64,000 nucleotides of DNA from Rhodomicrobium sp. (GTDB lineage: Bacteria > Pseudomonadota > Alphaproteobacteria > Rhizobiales > HXMU1428-3), in assembly GCA_021604665.1 (NCBI GenBank), contig BQJK01000001.1, positions 1 through 64,000 on the forward strand, written 5' to 3'. Below are positions 16,406 to 25,189 of the stretch, piece after piece (the first letter of the stretch is position 1; each line of letters starts with the position of its first letter). Below the pieces are notes generated by a model. The model saw only the letters and a list, made by a program, of their open reading frames with translations, ran no database searches and was not told where the DNA came from. Position numbers and translations under genes: made by a program.

Positions 16406-17407
16406 TTGTCTCATAAGGAATTGAAGCTAAATAATGCAGCAAACCATCATTTCTCAACGGAGGATGTCCACCCAAGGGACCGGGTGTCCTACATGCAGGA
16501 TGTCGCCTGCAAAACCTATGTAGAGGTGGGGTGCCATGTGGCAAACCATTCAGATTTTTTCGCGACCATCATCTCCAGTCAATTGGCGATGATTGGCCTC
16601 TCCCACGTAAAAACAGACCCGTGTATCGTCTCACGAACAAAATCTAACATTCATGGCACCATGTCAGATGATATTCTTTTAAGTCTGCAACTAGAGGGGC
16701 ATTCCAAGCTGGAGCAGGATAACCGCCAGGCGTTATTGGGCCCGGGTGAATTTGCATTTTATGACACAGAGCGCCCCTACGAATTGCACACAGAAAGAGG
16801 CACATCACAAATCGTATTGAAAATTCCGCGCGCCTCTCTTGAGGCCAGATTGGGTAGTTTATATAACCTGACAGCACATACTTTATCCTCATCAAACCCG
16901 TTAAGCTCAATCGCATTTGAATTCTTAAAGCAATTACCTGGCAAAGTGGAAACTCTGTCACCAACGCCTGCCCAGCAACTGGCAGAGCGGGCGCTCGATA
17001 TCCTGACTTTAGCCGTAACAACTGAAGGCAAGACGCAAAATATCTATCAATCAGGAGGACGGCTGAAGTCTCTTCTCAGATTAAAATCTGTCATCAACAA
17101 CCATGCCAATGACCCGGAGTTTAGACCAAAACACGCGGCGCAATATGCAGGGATTTCTGTGCGTTATGCAAACCAATTGCTCTCAGAAGACGGCACGACA
17201 CTAGAGCAGTATATCTATGCACAGCGGCTTGAAATGTGCCGCAAACGCCTGGCTGACCCGCATGCACATCTGAACTCTATAACCGAAATTGCCCACGCTA
17301 ACGGGTTTAATTGCGCCGCCCACTTTTCAAGAAAATTCAAGGAAGCCTTTGGCCAAAGCCCCAATGCCTATAGGGCAGAACAGAAGCAAAAATACTCTGT
17401 TCGTTAA
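16406..17407 (+). CDS. AraC-family regulator with an AraC-binding-like N-terminal domain
   Basis: The 333-residue protein has an N-terminal cupin-like sensing domain (about residues 20-210, with LGPGEFAFYDTERPYEL) of the FeaR type. Two helix-turn-helix motifs follow at the C-terminus; the second ends ITEIAHANGFNCAAHFSRKFKEAFGQSP, the AraC signature. The start is a TTG at 16406 with GGGGGAGG at the right spacing; no ATG serves as well. FeaR-like regulators sense aromatic or amine-derived ligands. It is divergent from the four-helix protein and cytochrome b561 genes, which are the likely targets. The perfect palindrome GGTCATGACC at 16350-16359 in the shared region could be part of an operator. 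Confidence 0.85.
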   Translation: MSHKELKLNNAANHHFSTEDVHPRDRVSYMQDVACKTYVEVGCHVANHSDFFATIISSQLAMIGLSHVKTDPCIVSRTKSNIHGTMSDDILLSLQLEGHSKLEQDNRQALLGPGEFAFYDTERPYELHTERGTSQIVLKIPRASLEARLGSLYNLTAHTLSSSNPLSSIAFEFLKQLPGKVETLSPTPAQQLAERALDILTLAVTTEGKTQNIYQSGGRLKSLLRLKSVINNHANDPEFRPKHAAQYAGISVRYANQLLSEDGTTLEQYIYAQRLEMCRKRLADPHAHLNSITEIAHANGFNCAAHFSRKFKEAFGQSPNAYRAEQKQKYSVR

Positions 17408-17605
17408 TCTATTAAAATGGGCACCCCTCTCAAATCGCTCAATGCTCTCAAGCGCCATCCATTGCACTTCGTCTCTTGTTATGGGAGACTGAAAAAAAGT
17501 GAAAGACGGCATTCGTTGAGTGATTACAAAAAAAGCAACGCTCAAGCTTACCTACGCCATAGGACCGTCTTCTCATAATAAAGCCTCCGGCTGAGAAGGG
17601 GTGGT

Positions 17606-18322
17606 ATGGAAAAACAAGACGACCAAAACAACAGCGATAAAGATGCTAGAGACCAGCAAATAGAGAACGCCGCGAGCTTAAGCTCGGCAGAAATAGGGGC
17701 TATCGCTCACCTTTATCGCGGCGAAGTATATAGAAGCACCATCTGGCGCACCCGGCTCGACAACACCACCAATTGGGCAGTTGTCTCATTGGGATTGGCG
17801 CTCTCTATCACCTATTCAACAAACGAAGCCACACCCTTGCCGCTTATTCTAGTTGGCTTTCTCATTGCCGTATTTTTAGGGCTGGAGGCTAGGCGCTATC
17901 GTTATTTTAATGTTTGGCGGGCAAGGGCCCGTTGGATGGAGAAATATCTCTACGTCCCTTTCCTGCGGGGAGAAGGCCAAACCAAAACCAACAATTGGCA
18001 AGAAGTGCTCGCCGAAAATTATTTGCATCCGCATTATCATATCTCTTATGTGCGGGCAGTGGGCCGGCGCCTGCGGCGCAATTATATCTGGATTTTTCTC
18101 ATACAGGCGGTCGCCTATTATGGCAAAATGGCAGTGCATCCAACAGCCATCACCAGTTGGGAAGAGCTGTGGCAGCGTGCAAGTATAGGCCCGCTGTCTG
18201 GCCAGGTTGTGATTGCTCTGGGTATGATTTTCTATGCCCTTATCCTTTACATCACCCTTGTCACCTATATTCATGATCACAGAAAACACAAAGACCAACA
18301 TGAAGTTACCGGTATGGGATAA
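17606..18322 (+). CDS. DUF2270 family membrane protein
   Basis: The 238-residue protein opens with a charged tail, then the family phrase EIGAIAHLYRGEVYRSTIWRTRLDNT and two close helices (NWAVVSLGLALSIT, LPLILVGFLIAVFLG). A cytoplasmic middle part (RRYRYFNVWRARARWMEKY) and two further helices follow. This matches DUF2270 proteins, whose function is not known. AAGGGG precedes the ATG. The gene stands alone and ends at a strong bidirectional terminator shared with the convergent methyltransferase gene. Confidence 0.82.
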   Translation: MEKQDDQNNSDKDARDQQIENAASLSSAEIGAIAHLYRGEVYRSTIWRTRLDNTTNWAVVSLGLALSITYSTNEATPLPLILVGFLIAVFLGLEARRYRYFNVWRARARWMEKYLYVPFLRGEGQTKTNNWQEVLAENYLHPHYHISYVRAVGRRLRRNYIWIFLIQAVAYYGKMAVHPTAITSWEELWQRASIGPLSGQVVIALGMIFYALILYITLVTYIHDHRKHKDQHEVTGMG

Positions 18323-18343
18323 ATACAAATCATAGCGGCCAAT

Positions 18344-18378
18344 TTCCCTTCCTGTCTTTAAGGCGCACAGGAAGGGAA
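18344..18378. terminator. Bidirectional terminator between convergent genes
   Basis: A perfect 12-bp stem (TTCCCTTCCTGT with ACAGGAAGGGAA) closes an 11-base loop. It lies between the stop of the DUF2270 gene and the stop of the methyltransferase gene. No long T-run follows on either strand, so strength is uncertain. Confidence 0.6.
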
Positions 18379-18393
18379 TTGAATGTAATGGGC

Positions 18394-19341
18394 TTAAGCA
18401 GCCTTGCTTGAGGTCAACCGCCGCGACGCGCAGCCAACATGGCGGTGGTCAGTGCCACAGCAACCGCCGACCACCTTGAGATTAGGTAGCAATTCAGAAA
18501 GCTCCTTATATAAAGAACCAAACTCTTCCGGGTTGCCATCATCCAGAGTCTCAGCGTCATCAAGCTCGGCATGGCTGAGCCGGGATGCATTCGCCCGGAT
18601 GCCGCCAATCCGATTGACCCAGCCAGCATCAGTCTGAAGCGCACCACGAAAATGCTCAGGATGTGCGCAATTCACCATATAATAGAGCGGCCCGGAATCT
18701 GTATATTCATCGACAAGCGCGATTGCTTCAGCCAGTGTTTCACCGGTTGTCAACCGCCCATCCGTCTCAACCGTAAAGGAGATAACCACCGGCAGCTCAC
18801 GCTCTTTAGCCGCGCGGACAATCCCAACCGCCTCACCAATGTTGGTGATGGTCAATGCTGAGACCATATCAACCTGATGCGCGGCAAAAACCTCAAGCTG
18901 TGGCATATGCAGTTTATAAGCCTCCTCTGCAGTTGGTGTATCGCCTGGTTTGTAGCCATCACCAGAGGGGCCAACAACGGCATTAATCAAGATCGGTTCA
19001 ACCCGCCCTTGCCATGCTGCTCTTATGTCTTTGGCAAAGGCAACCGCCTCACCGCTCAGTGCCAGTAAGTCCTGGCGGCTTAGCTCGAGCTTATCCGCCC
19101 AACTCACACAGCCACGCCAGCTGTTTGTATCAAGCACAAATCCGCGGCCGGCATATTCCGCGATTTCAAGAAACCTCTCAAAATAACGCCACATGGCAAG
19201 CCGGGCCTTTTCATCTTCCATCAAGGTTATGGCAGCGAATTCTGGCGCTTCAAATCCATCAACAAAAAACAGCCATGTCTCAAAGCCGCCATCTGTTAAG
19301 TAGAGGTTTTCAGAGTTCAAAAATTTATCTATCGGTGTCAT
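18394..19341 (-). CDS. Homocysteine S-methyltransferase family protein
   Basis: The 315-residue protein has the pterin-like barrel of homocysteine methyltransferases. It has the N-terminal DGGFETWL phrase (usually DGG..T.L), a middle Cys (VNCAHPEHF) and the C-terminal VVGGCCGTDHRHV. The last two with the middle Cys provide the three zinc ligands that activate homocysteine thiol. The enzymes methylate homocysteine using S-methylmethionine or betaine-like donors. AAGGA precedes the ATG. The divergent TetR regulator with a long operator-like dyad suggests substrate-responsive control. The donor is not predictable from sequence. Confidence 0.88.
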   Translation of the reverse strand: MTPIDKFLNSENLYLTDGGFETWLFFVDGFEAPEFAAITLMEDEKARLAMWRYFERFLEIAEYAGRGFVLDTNSWRGCVSWADKLELSRQDLLALSGEAVAFAKDIRAAWQGRVEPILINAVVGPSGDGYKPGDTPTAEEAYKLHMPQLEVFAAHQVDMVSALTITNIGEAVGIVRAAKERELPVVISFTVETDGRLTTGETLAEAIALVDEYTDSGPLYYMVNCAHPEHFRGALQTDAGWVNRIGGIRANASRLSHAELDDAETLDDGNPEEFGSLYKELSELLPNLKVVGGCCGTDHRHVGCASRRLTSSKAA

Positions 19342-19502
19342 CAGGTCTGTCCTTATCTATATTTCTTTGTTGAGTAGAGACTAGTGTCGGGGCACCTGCA
19401 AAAACTAGCCGACTTCTGGTACAGTGAAGGACAACGGGAAAAAGATAGTTATTTCAACTGCATATAAGTTTCACCTTTTATCTGGGTAAGGCAGCGGTTA
19501 TA

Positions 19503-19541
19503 AAAACTGCACCGTAAGTACAGTACTAATGGTAGAGTTTT
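19503..19541 (+). promoter_or_regulatory. Probable TetR operator (long dyad)
   Basis: An interrupted dyad centred on 19522 pairs at 15 of 19 positions. The core is AGTACAGTACT (19517-19527) and the outer arms are AAAACT (19503 on) and AGTTTT (to 19541). It lies 32 bp before the TetR gene and between it and the divergent methyltransferase gene. It is the most symmetrical element in that gap, fitting an autoregulatory TetR site. Confidence 0.55.
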
Positions 19542-19572
19542 CATTGAAAACTTTTAGATAAAGGAAGCTGAG

Positions 19573-20187
19573 ATGGCCAAGGGCAGTGACACCCGCAATC
19601 GTATCCTCGATATCGCGCAGGATGCCGTACTGGCCAAAGGCTTTGACGCCACCTCGATTGAGGAAATTGTCGCCGGGGCTGATATCACCAAAAGCGGTTT
19701 TTTCTACCATTTCAGAGATAAGAACACCCTGGCCGAAGCCTTGATTGACCGCCATGTTAAAACCGAAGATGAGCTGTTTGATGGGTTGGCCGCCCGCTCA
19801 AGCGCGCTAACAGACGACCCCTTGCAAAAAATCCTGATCTTCCTGAAACTGCTCGCCGAGCTTTTGGAAAATATGCCGGAGGGACATCCAGGCTGCATTG
19901 TCGCCTCCGCCGTATATCAGGACCGCCTGTTCAGCAACGCCGTTCATGCTGCTAACCGCCGCGCGGTACTTGGTTGGCGAAAGAGATTCCGCGAGATGTT
20001 CGCAATGGCAGAGGCAAACTACCCCCTCCATGACCCGGTTGAGATTGATGACTTGGCTGATATGGTCAGCGCGGTGATAGAAGGCGGCCTCGTCATGGCC
20101 AGGGGCCTCAATGAACCAGACCTCACCGCCCGCCAAATCCTGCTTTTAAGGTCCTATGTAAAGCTATTGTTCCAACCTCGTGTCTAA
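19573..20187 (+). CDS. TetR-family transcriptional regulator
   Basis: The 204-residue protein has the N-terminal TetR helix-turn-helix (TRNRILDIAQDAVLAKGFDA ... ITKSGFFYHFRDKNTLAEAL). A helical ligand-binding domain follows with a Cys in HPGCIVASAVYQD, as in the TetR C-terminal subgroup linked to aldehyde or thiol stress. AAGGA precedes the ATG. A strong dyad lies just upstream. It is divergent from the homocysteine methyltransferase gene, its most likely target besides itself. Ligand unknown. Confidence 0.88.
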   Translation: MAKGSDTRNRILDIAQDAVLAKGFDATSIEEIVAGADITKSGFFYHFRDKNTLAEALIDRHVKTEDELFDGLAARSSALTDDPLQKILIFLKLLAELLENMPEGHPGCIVASAVYQDRLFSNAVHAANRRAVLGWRKRFREMFAMAEANYPLHDPVEIDDLADMVSAVIEGGLVMARGLNEPDLTARQILLLRSYVKLLFQPRV

Positions 20188-20193
20188 GCCCCC

Positions 20194-20442
20194 TCACGCC
20201 AGACCGCCCTGGAACCCCTCCATCAGCCCATCATGGCTGAGCTCCAGCCGAACAGCGCTGCCGCAGCCCCAGCTGGTGCATAGGAGCGCCCTCTCTGCCT
20301 CATAAAGGTAAAGTTGGCGGTCAAACCGGGTGATCAGCTCAGCCACTGTCAGCGATTGTGAGAGCCCGCATTTTTTGCAGATAATGCCGACCTTCTGTGT
20401 CGGGTCCATATCCTGCAATTGATATTCTGTCTTCCAGTTCAT
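20194..20442 (-). CDS. Small zinc-ribbon-like protein coupled to the Y-family polymerase
   Basis: The ATG at 20442 shares one base with the polymerase stop (TAATG), which indicates translational coupling; the longer frame upstream lies inside the polymerase gene. The 82-residue product has a C-x-x-C pair (IICKKCG) and a second pair (LCTSWGC), which could make a zinc ribbon. I recognise no family. Co-transcription with an SOS-controlled polymerase suggests a DNA-damage-linked role, which is inference from position. Confidence 0.6.
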   Translation of the reverse strand: MNWKTEYQLQDMDPTQKVGIICKKCGLSQSLTVAELITRFDRQLYLYEAERALLCTSWGCGSAVRLELSHDGLMEGFQGGLA

Positions 20443-21710
20443 TACCAAAAATCCTCCGCACTCGGCACGCGTGTATAAGCAATCTTCCCGCCCGCATAGC
20501 CCCCCTTCGGTGGCTTCCATGTGCCAATGCTCACAAGCGTTTTGCCATAGCGGGTATTTAAGGTATCGATCGCCTGGCTGGCCTGCTCCCATTTCTGCCG
20601 CTCTTTATCGTCATTGACAAAAAGGTCAAGCTGCCGCCCGCTGGAGCGCTCAAGCCCATGCAGCGCCACCCCAACCCTGAGGATACGCCCCTCTGCAGGC
20701 AATTGCGGGCTGACAATGGCCCATAAATCATTAAGCGCCCGCAAAACCGCCTGGTCATCATGAGACGCGGGGAAATCAATATCCCCCGCATAGCTGCGAG
20801 ACTGCTTGCCCGGCAACCGCAGCGAAAAATGCAGCCAGAGTTTGGTGGCGTAAAACCCCTCCCGCCGCATCCGCCGCGCAGCTTTCACCAGCAACAGCCG
20901 GGCGCAGGCTTTGGCTTCCGGCAAACGGCGGCTCTCTGGCGGCAACACCCGGCTGTGGCCAAACATGCCGCGCTGTTGCGGCAGCGCTTTCACCGAATAA
21001 CCATGCAGCGCATACCAGAGCCGCTCGCCCGTCACACTGCGCCAGAGCTGGCGCATTTGTTTGGGGCAGGTGGCCAAAAGCTGTTTTGTGGTGAAAATTC
21101 CGGCCCGGTAAAGCCGCCGGCTCATGCGCGAGCCAATGCCAGGGATATCATCAAACGGCACATCAAGGAGCGGGCCGGGCATATCGCGCGGGTGCCAGAG
21201 GGTAACCCCATCCGGCTTGTCCATCTTGCAGGCGATTTTGGCAAGCTGCCGGTTAGCGGCGATGCCAATAGAGCAGGTGATAAAGGGGCCAATATTCTCA
21301 CGGATCCGCTGCTTGATTTTGGCCGCCACCGCCTGCGGGTCCTGTTGGTCGCGCTTATCCAGCCGGCAGGTTAGCTCATCAATCGACTTGATCGCCTCAA
21401 TCGGCAGCACAGAGATAATCTCATTAATAAGCGCATGATGCGCCCGGCGATAAAGGTCCGGGCTTTGCGGCACCAGAATAAGATCATAGCAGCGCTTCTT
21501 CGCTTCGCGGATGGGCATTACATTTTTAACGCCGCGCGCTTTCGCTTCCTTTGAGCAGGCGATAACACTGGTGAAATCTGTGGTGTCAAACGGTACCACG
21601 CCAACCGGCTTACCGCGCAGGCGCGGCTTTGCCTGCTGCTCAACAGAGGCAAAAAAGCCATCAAAATCGAGGTATAGATATTCAACATTTTCAGGTTTGC
21701 GGATACTCAT
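20442..21710 (-). CDS. Y-family DNA polymerase (DinB/UmuC-like), SOS-regulated
   Basis: The 422-residue protein starts with YLYLDFDGFFASVEQ, the first catalytic Asp motif, and has SIDELTCRL for the second acidic pair. DIPGIGSRMSRRL is the helix-hairpin-helix that binds DNA, and QLDLF near the C-terminus is a clamp-binding motif. Y-family enzymes copy damaged templates with low fidelity. The sequence is divergent from classic DinB, so Pol IV against another Y branch stays open. A LexA box lies 9 bp before the ATG. A small Cys-rich gene is coupled downstream. Confidence 0.88.
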   Translation of the reverse strand: MSIRKPENVEYLYLDFDGFFASVEQQAKPRLRGKPVGVVPFDTTDFTSVIACSKEAKARGVKNVMPIREAKKRCYDLILVPQSPDLYRRAHHALINEIISVLPIEAIKSIDELTCRLDKRDQQDPQAVAAKIKQRIRENIGPFITCSIGIAANRQLAKIACKMDKPDGVTLWHPRDMPGPLLDVPFDDIPGIGSRMSRRLYRAGIFTTKQLLATCPKQMRQLWRSVTGERLWYALHGYSVKALPQQRGMFGHSRVLPPESRRLPEAKACARLLLVKAARRMRREGFYATKLWLHFSLRLPGKQSRSYAGDIDFPASHDDQAVLRALNDLWAIVSPQLPAEGRILRVGVALHGLERSSGRQLDLFVNDDKERQKWEQASQAIDTLNTRYGKTLVSIGTWKPPKGGYAGGKIAYTRVPSAEDFW

Positions 21711-21718
21711 GATAATAA

Positions 21719-21733
21719 GAACATACCATGAAC
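21719..21733 (-). promoter_or_regulatory. LexA box (SOS operator) of the polymerase gene
   Basis: On the minus strand the sequence is GTTC-ATGGTAT-GTTC, the direct-repeat GTTC-N7-GTTC operator used by alphaproteobacterial LexA. It ends 9 bp before the polymerase start codon, where a bound repressor would block transcription or early elongation. This element also supports the class assignment of the organism. Confidence 0.75.
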
Positions 21734-21836
21734 AAATGTCTCGTGTCTACATGAAACAGTCTATATTAAATGTCCTGGAGAAAAGGCCAATATGGAAATC
21801 CCAATATAGAAAATAAGGCAAAAAACACCCTAACAA

Positions 21837-22538
21837 CTAGCTTTGCCCAAATCTGTGCCGCAAAGAGCCCCACATAAAACCAACCAGAGCAATAAATGAT
21901 GAAACCCCAATCAGCCCATAAAGCAAGGCCACCGGCGAGCCAAGCGCTTCAGCCGTCAGGCCGCTCACGGCCAGCATCAGCACAGAGAGAAAGGTGATGC
22001 TATACCATCTTGTGGGCAGCGCCAGCATCACCCCTAGTGTCGCGATTATCGTGGGGGCCGGGTGGCTGCCAAAGGTGGCACTGGCGGCCAGAGAGCGCCC
22101 CTCAACAAGTACAAAAAAGGGATGCACAAAAACCGCGAGCCCCACCAAAGCACCACCAGCATAAGTTAGCCAGCGGCTGGCATGCGGAGAAGGAAGCACA
22201 AGCGTGCCATGCGGGGCCGCATAGCCCCAAAGCATAAGCAGCAGTGCTTGCAGCAGAAAAACAGCGGCAAAATAATCAGCCATCCAATTAATGCTATCAT
22301 AGTAAGTGATGTGAAAAATAAGACCGCACCACAGCCAGCCAATCGCCAGAATTGCGCCAGCCAAACGTTGGTTAGCCCCTTTATCCCGCAGTATGAGAAG
22401 CAACAAAATTGCCCCAAGCCCAAGCATCGGTAAGTGCAACGGAAAGATCGTTTCATTATAGCGCAACAACAAGCGCTCATAAATTTCAGGCGAGAATAAC
22501 AAAAGATCAGAGAGGCGGTAATCAAGAAGAGCGCTCAT
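21837..22538 (-). CDS. DUF6064 family membrane protein
   Basis: The 233-residue protein has about seven hydrophobic helices. It has the phrase FGSHPAPTIIATLGVMLALP, close to the conserved loop of DUF6064 proteins, and an N-terminal YNETIFPLHLPML. The function of the family is unknown. Its ATG overlaps the stop of the aldo/keto reductase gene by one base, so the two are translated from one message. Confidence 0.72.
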   Translation of the reverse strand: MSALLDYRLSDLLLFSPEIYERLLLRYNETIFPLHLPMLGLGAILLLLILRDKGANQRLAGAILAIGWLWCGLIFHITYYDSINWMADYFAAVFLLQALLLMLWGYAAPHGTLVLPSPHASRWLTYAGGALVGLAVFVHPFFVLVEGRSLAASATFGSHPAPTIIATLGVMLALPTRWYSITFLSVLMLAVSGLTAEALGSPVALLYGLIGVSSFIALVGFMWGSLRHRFGQS

Positions 22539-23536
22539 TAAAGCCCCTCAACATAAGCAACCATCTTCGCTCTCATCGTCTCATCAGGCAAAGGCCCATG
22601 GCTCATAAGCCCCGCCGCCATATTCTCGCGCATATGATCAACCCGCGATGTTGCAGGGATAGCCACAGTTACCGCCGGGTGAGAGAGTATGAATTTGAGG
22701 AAAAACTGAGACCAGTGCCGGCAGCCAATCTCCGCTGCGAACGGCGGTAGCGGTTTGTCGCCATAGCGATTAAACAGGCCACCACCTTCAAAGGGGCGGT
22801 TAATAATAACACCGAGCTTACGCTCCATCGCCAGCGGCAACAGCACAGATTCAGCATCCCGTGTTATAATATTGTAAGTAAACTGCACAAAGTCGATCGG
22901 CTCATTGCGCATGATAGCGGCAAAATCCTCATGCCGCCGCCCATGGGACGTTGTAATGCCAATATAGCGGATGAGCCCATCTTCTTTCAGCTTTAACAGC
23001 GTTTTAAGATGGACTTTCCAGGATAAGAGATTGTGGATCTGCTGCACATCAATCTTCGGCACTCCCCATAACCGAAGAGACGATTTAAACTGCGACTCTC
23101 CACCAGATTGAAACGCCGTCCATGTTTTGGTCGCCGAGAGAAACGCCGGCGGCAAGGCAGCATCAGCGCTAAGTTTCCGCAAGCAGTCACCCACCACAGC
23201 CTCAGAGGAGCCATACATCGGCGAGCTGTCAATCATGCCGCCGCCCGCCGCAAAAAACGCCCGCAAAACTTCAAGCCGCTGCGCTCTCGCAGCCCGATCA
23301 TCGCCGACATTAAAAGTAATCCAGGTGCCCATGCCAAGTGCCGGGATCATCTCCCCGCTTGAGGGAATAGGGCGCTGAAGCAAAGACGCAGCTTGCCGTC
23401 CATCATCAGTGGCGGCAAGGGCTGGGGATGCAATAGAAAAAAACGGAGGAATAGCAGCGGTTAGCGGGGCGGCAAAACCAGCTGAAAGCCCCTTTAAAAG
23501 AGAACGCCTCTGTTGGCAAAATTGCTCTGTCATCAT
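22538..23536 (-). CDS. Exported aldo/keto reductase family protein
   Basis: The 332-residue protein starts with QQRRSLLKGLSAGF and a hydrophobic stretch ending SPALA, a twin-arginine-type signal, so it is probably folded before export. The mature part is an aldo/keto reductase barrel: GMGTWITFNVG at the start, DSSPMYGSSEAVVGD with the catalytic Asp and Tyr, Lys in ATKTW, and IHNLLSW where the catalytic His is expected. A periplasmic NADPH enzyme is unusual; periplasmic members may use a bound cofactor. It leads a two-gene unit with the DUF6064 gene. Confidence 0.85.
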   Translation of the reverse strand: MMTEQFCQQRRSLLKGLSAGFAAPLTAAIPPFFSIASPALAATDDGRQAASLLQRPIPSSGEMIPALGMGTWITFNVGDDRAARAQRLEVLRAFFAAGGGMIDSSPMYGSSEAVVGDCLRKLSADAALPPAFLSATKTWTAFQSGGESQFKSSLRLWGVPKIDVQQIHNLLSWKVHLKTLLKLKEDGLIRYIGITTSHGRRHEDFAAIMRNEPIDFVQFTYNIITRDAESVLLPLAMERKLGVIINRPFEGGGLFNRYGDKPLPPFAAEIGCRHWSQFFLKFILSHPAVTVAIPATSRVDHMRENMAAGLMSHGPLPDETMRAKMVAYVEGL

Positions 23537-23616
23537 ACGCCCCCAAATACAACGCCACTCAAAGACATGCGATTAAATTACATGCCCGAATTTTTATAGG
23601 CGTTTAAAAACACCAA

Positions 23617-23653
23617 ACTCTCACCCTGCCATAAAAGCTGGCAGGGTGAGAGT
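23617..23653 (-). terminator. Strong hairpin terminator of the glutathione transferase gene
   Basis: A perfect 14-bp stem (ACTCTCACCCTGCC with GGCAGGGTGAGAGT) has a nine-base loop. It lies ten bases beyond the stop of the minus-strand gene at 23663. The tract beyond it on the minus strand reads TTGG, so termination may rely on the stem alone. Confidence 0.65.
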
Positions 23654-23662
23654 AAAAAGCGC

Positions 23663-24631
23663 TTAAATATGCACAACTTCCCCTTCAAGGGCGGTGCGCT
23701 CTGTGGGGCTTAGCACTTCACGACCATGAGGGCTGGCAAGATTCTGCTCTGGCCCTACAGGAATAATGCCCTGCGGGTTCAAATGCGGGTGGCTGGTGTA
23801 GTAATGTTGTTTAATATGATCCATATGCACCGTGCCGGCCACGCCGCGCACCTGATACAGATCTTTTAAATAGCCATAGAGATTCTTGTAATCAGAGATC
23901 ATACGGCGGTTACAGTTAAAGTGATTAACATAAGCCTCATCAAACCGTATCAGCGTTACAAACAGCCGCCAGTCAGTCTCAATCGGTACAGCGCCAAATA
24001 AATAACGCTGCCCAGAGAGCCGGTTATCCAGATCATCCAGTGTTTCAAATAACGGGTTTACAGCTTGCTCATATGCCTCTTGCGTGGTGGCAAACCCTGC
24101 TTTGTAAACCCCATTATTCACCTTGTGATAAATAATGTCATTCAAGGCATCAATTTCTTCTTTTAACTCATCCGGATACAGATCAGGCCCCTCATCAGAA
24201 TAGGCCCCGTTAAACATGCGGATGATATCGGAAGATTCATTATTGACGATGGTCTGTTGCTGCTTGTCCCATAGCACCGGCACAGTCACTTTGCCTGTAA
24301 AATTTGGGTCAGATTTCTGATAAAGCTCATAAACAAATTTGGCCCCGGTGAGAGGGTCGGGCGTGTCCCCAAAATGCCAGCCATCTTCGCCCATATAAGG
24401 GTCAACGACACTAACAGTGACACATTCATTCAGCCCTTTTAAAGCCCGAACAATCATTGTTCGGTGGCACCAGGGGCAGGCGTGAGAGATGTAAAGATGA
24501 TAGCGTTCCCGCTCAAGTGGATATGTCTCACTGCCGACAAAATCTCTAAAAGTAGAGGCGCCGCGTTTAAATTTTCCGTCATCGGTCTCCGCGATGGCAT
24601 TTTTGCGAATCCATTCACCATCCAATAGCAC
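23663..24631 (-). CDS. Glutathionyl-hydroquinone reductase (Xi-class glutathione transferase)
   Basis: The 322-residue protein has the active-site motif CPWCHRTMIVRALKGL (Cys near residue 53), the Xi-class signature, with the phrases FVYELYQKSDPNF and VPVLWDKQQ. The all-alpha C-terminal half has GVYKAGFATTQEAYE and LFVTLIRFDEAY. These enzymes reduce S-glutathionyl-hydroquinones back to hydroquinone and glutathione, detoxifying quinones. The start is a GTG at 24631; the AAGGAG site lies rather far upstream, so the start is less certain than the rest. Confidence 0.9.
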   Translation of the reverse strand: MLLDGEWIRKNAIAETDDGKFKRGASTFRDFVGSETYPLERERYHLYISHACPWCHRTMIVRALKGLNECVTVSVVDPYMGEDGWHFGDTPDPLTGAKFVYELYQKSDPNFTGKVTVPVLWDKQQQTIVNNESSDIIRMFNGAYSDEGPDLYPDELKEEIDALNDIIYHKVNNGVYKAGFATTQEAYEQAVNPLFETLDDLDNRLSGQRYLFGAVPIETDWRLFVTLIRFDEAYVNHFNCNRRMISDYKNLYGYLKDLYQVRGVAGTVHMDHIKQHYYTSHPHLNPQGIIPVGPEQNLASPHGREVLSPTERTALEGEVVHI

Positions 24632-24972
24632 GCCCAGAATAGGAAAACTCCTTGTAGAATAAATTTTAAAATCAATAAATTACGCAGATCAAACACAGCC
24701 GCCGCATAATGTGAGCGCCCCAAAACCGAGAGGAATTGCTGTTAACTACATCTTATACATAAGAAGATGGATGTAAGTTTTCTATGCTGAATCGGCAAAA
24801 AATCGCAGCTGGAGCCTCAATAAAGGGCATTTCAGCCGGTTTCAGTCGAAGTTAAGCGGCATAACCCCGCGGGATTAATGGAAAAAATGCTGTGTACCGA
24901 TTTATGAAAAATTTATTTTAAGCAGCAGCCGTGCCTATCGCGGCTTAATTAGGGTTGTGAGAAAGTTAACTC

Positions 24973-25165
24973 GTCCCGAACGGTTCCAGTCCAAGACGGA
25001 TTTACTTCAATAGTGAAACTGGCCTCTCCCCAAATTGGTCAGCTGGAACATAAAAAGATGGTTCTCTTCTCCCCGATAATGAACCGTCTTATTAAGGGCA
25101 TCATCTGGCCCCGAACCCGATGATGCCTAAAAAGGCTCACGGCCCTCAAACTAGTGAGCCTTTTA
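24973..25165 (+). ncRNA. Candidate structured small RNA with C-rich hairpin loops
   Basis: No gene fits here, but the plus strand folds into a row of stems. GTTCCAG (24983-24989) pairs with CTGGAAC (25043-25049) and encloses CTGGCC (25019-25024) with GGTCAG (25037-25042), whose loop is TCTCCCCAAATT. AAGATGGTTC pairs with GAACCGTCTT (25055-25064, 25081-25090) and has TCTTCTCCCC in its loop. GGCATCATC pairs with GATGATGCC (25097-25105, 25119-25127), again with CCCC in the loop. A terminator hairpin ends it. C-rich loops of this kind (CUCCC) mark several alphaproteobacterial sRNA families, but I cannot match a named one. The 5' end is a guess. Confidence 0.5.
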
Positions 25166-25166
25166 A
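25130..25166. terminator. Rho-independent terminator ending the candidate small RNA
   Basis: AAAAGGCTCAC (25130-25140) pairs perfectly with GTGAGCCTTTT (25154-25164), followed by further A/T. The A-run before and T-run after make it a good terminator on either strand. Confidence 0.75.
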
Positions 25167-25189
25167 ATTTTGACTATGGTTTTACGATC

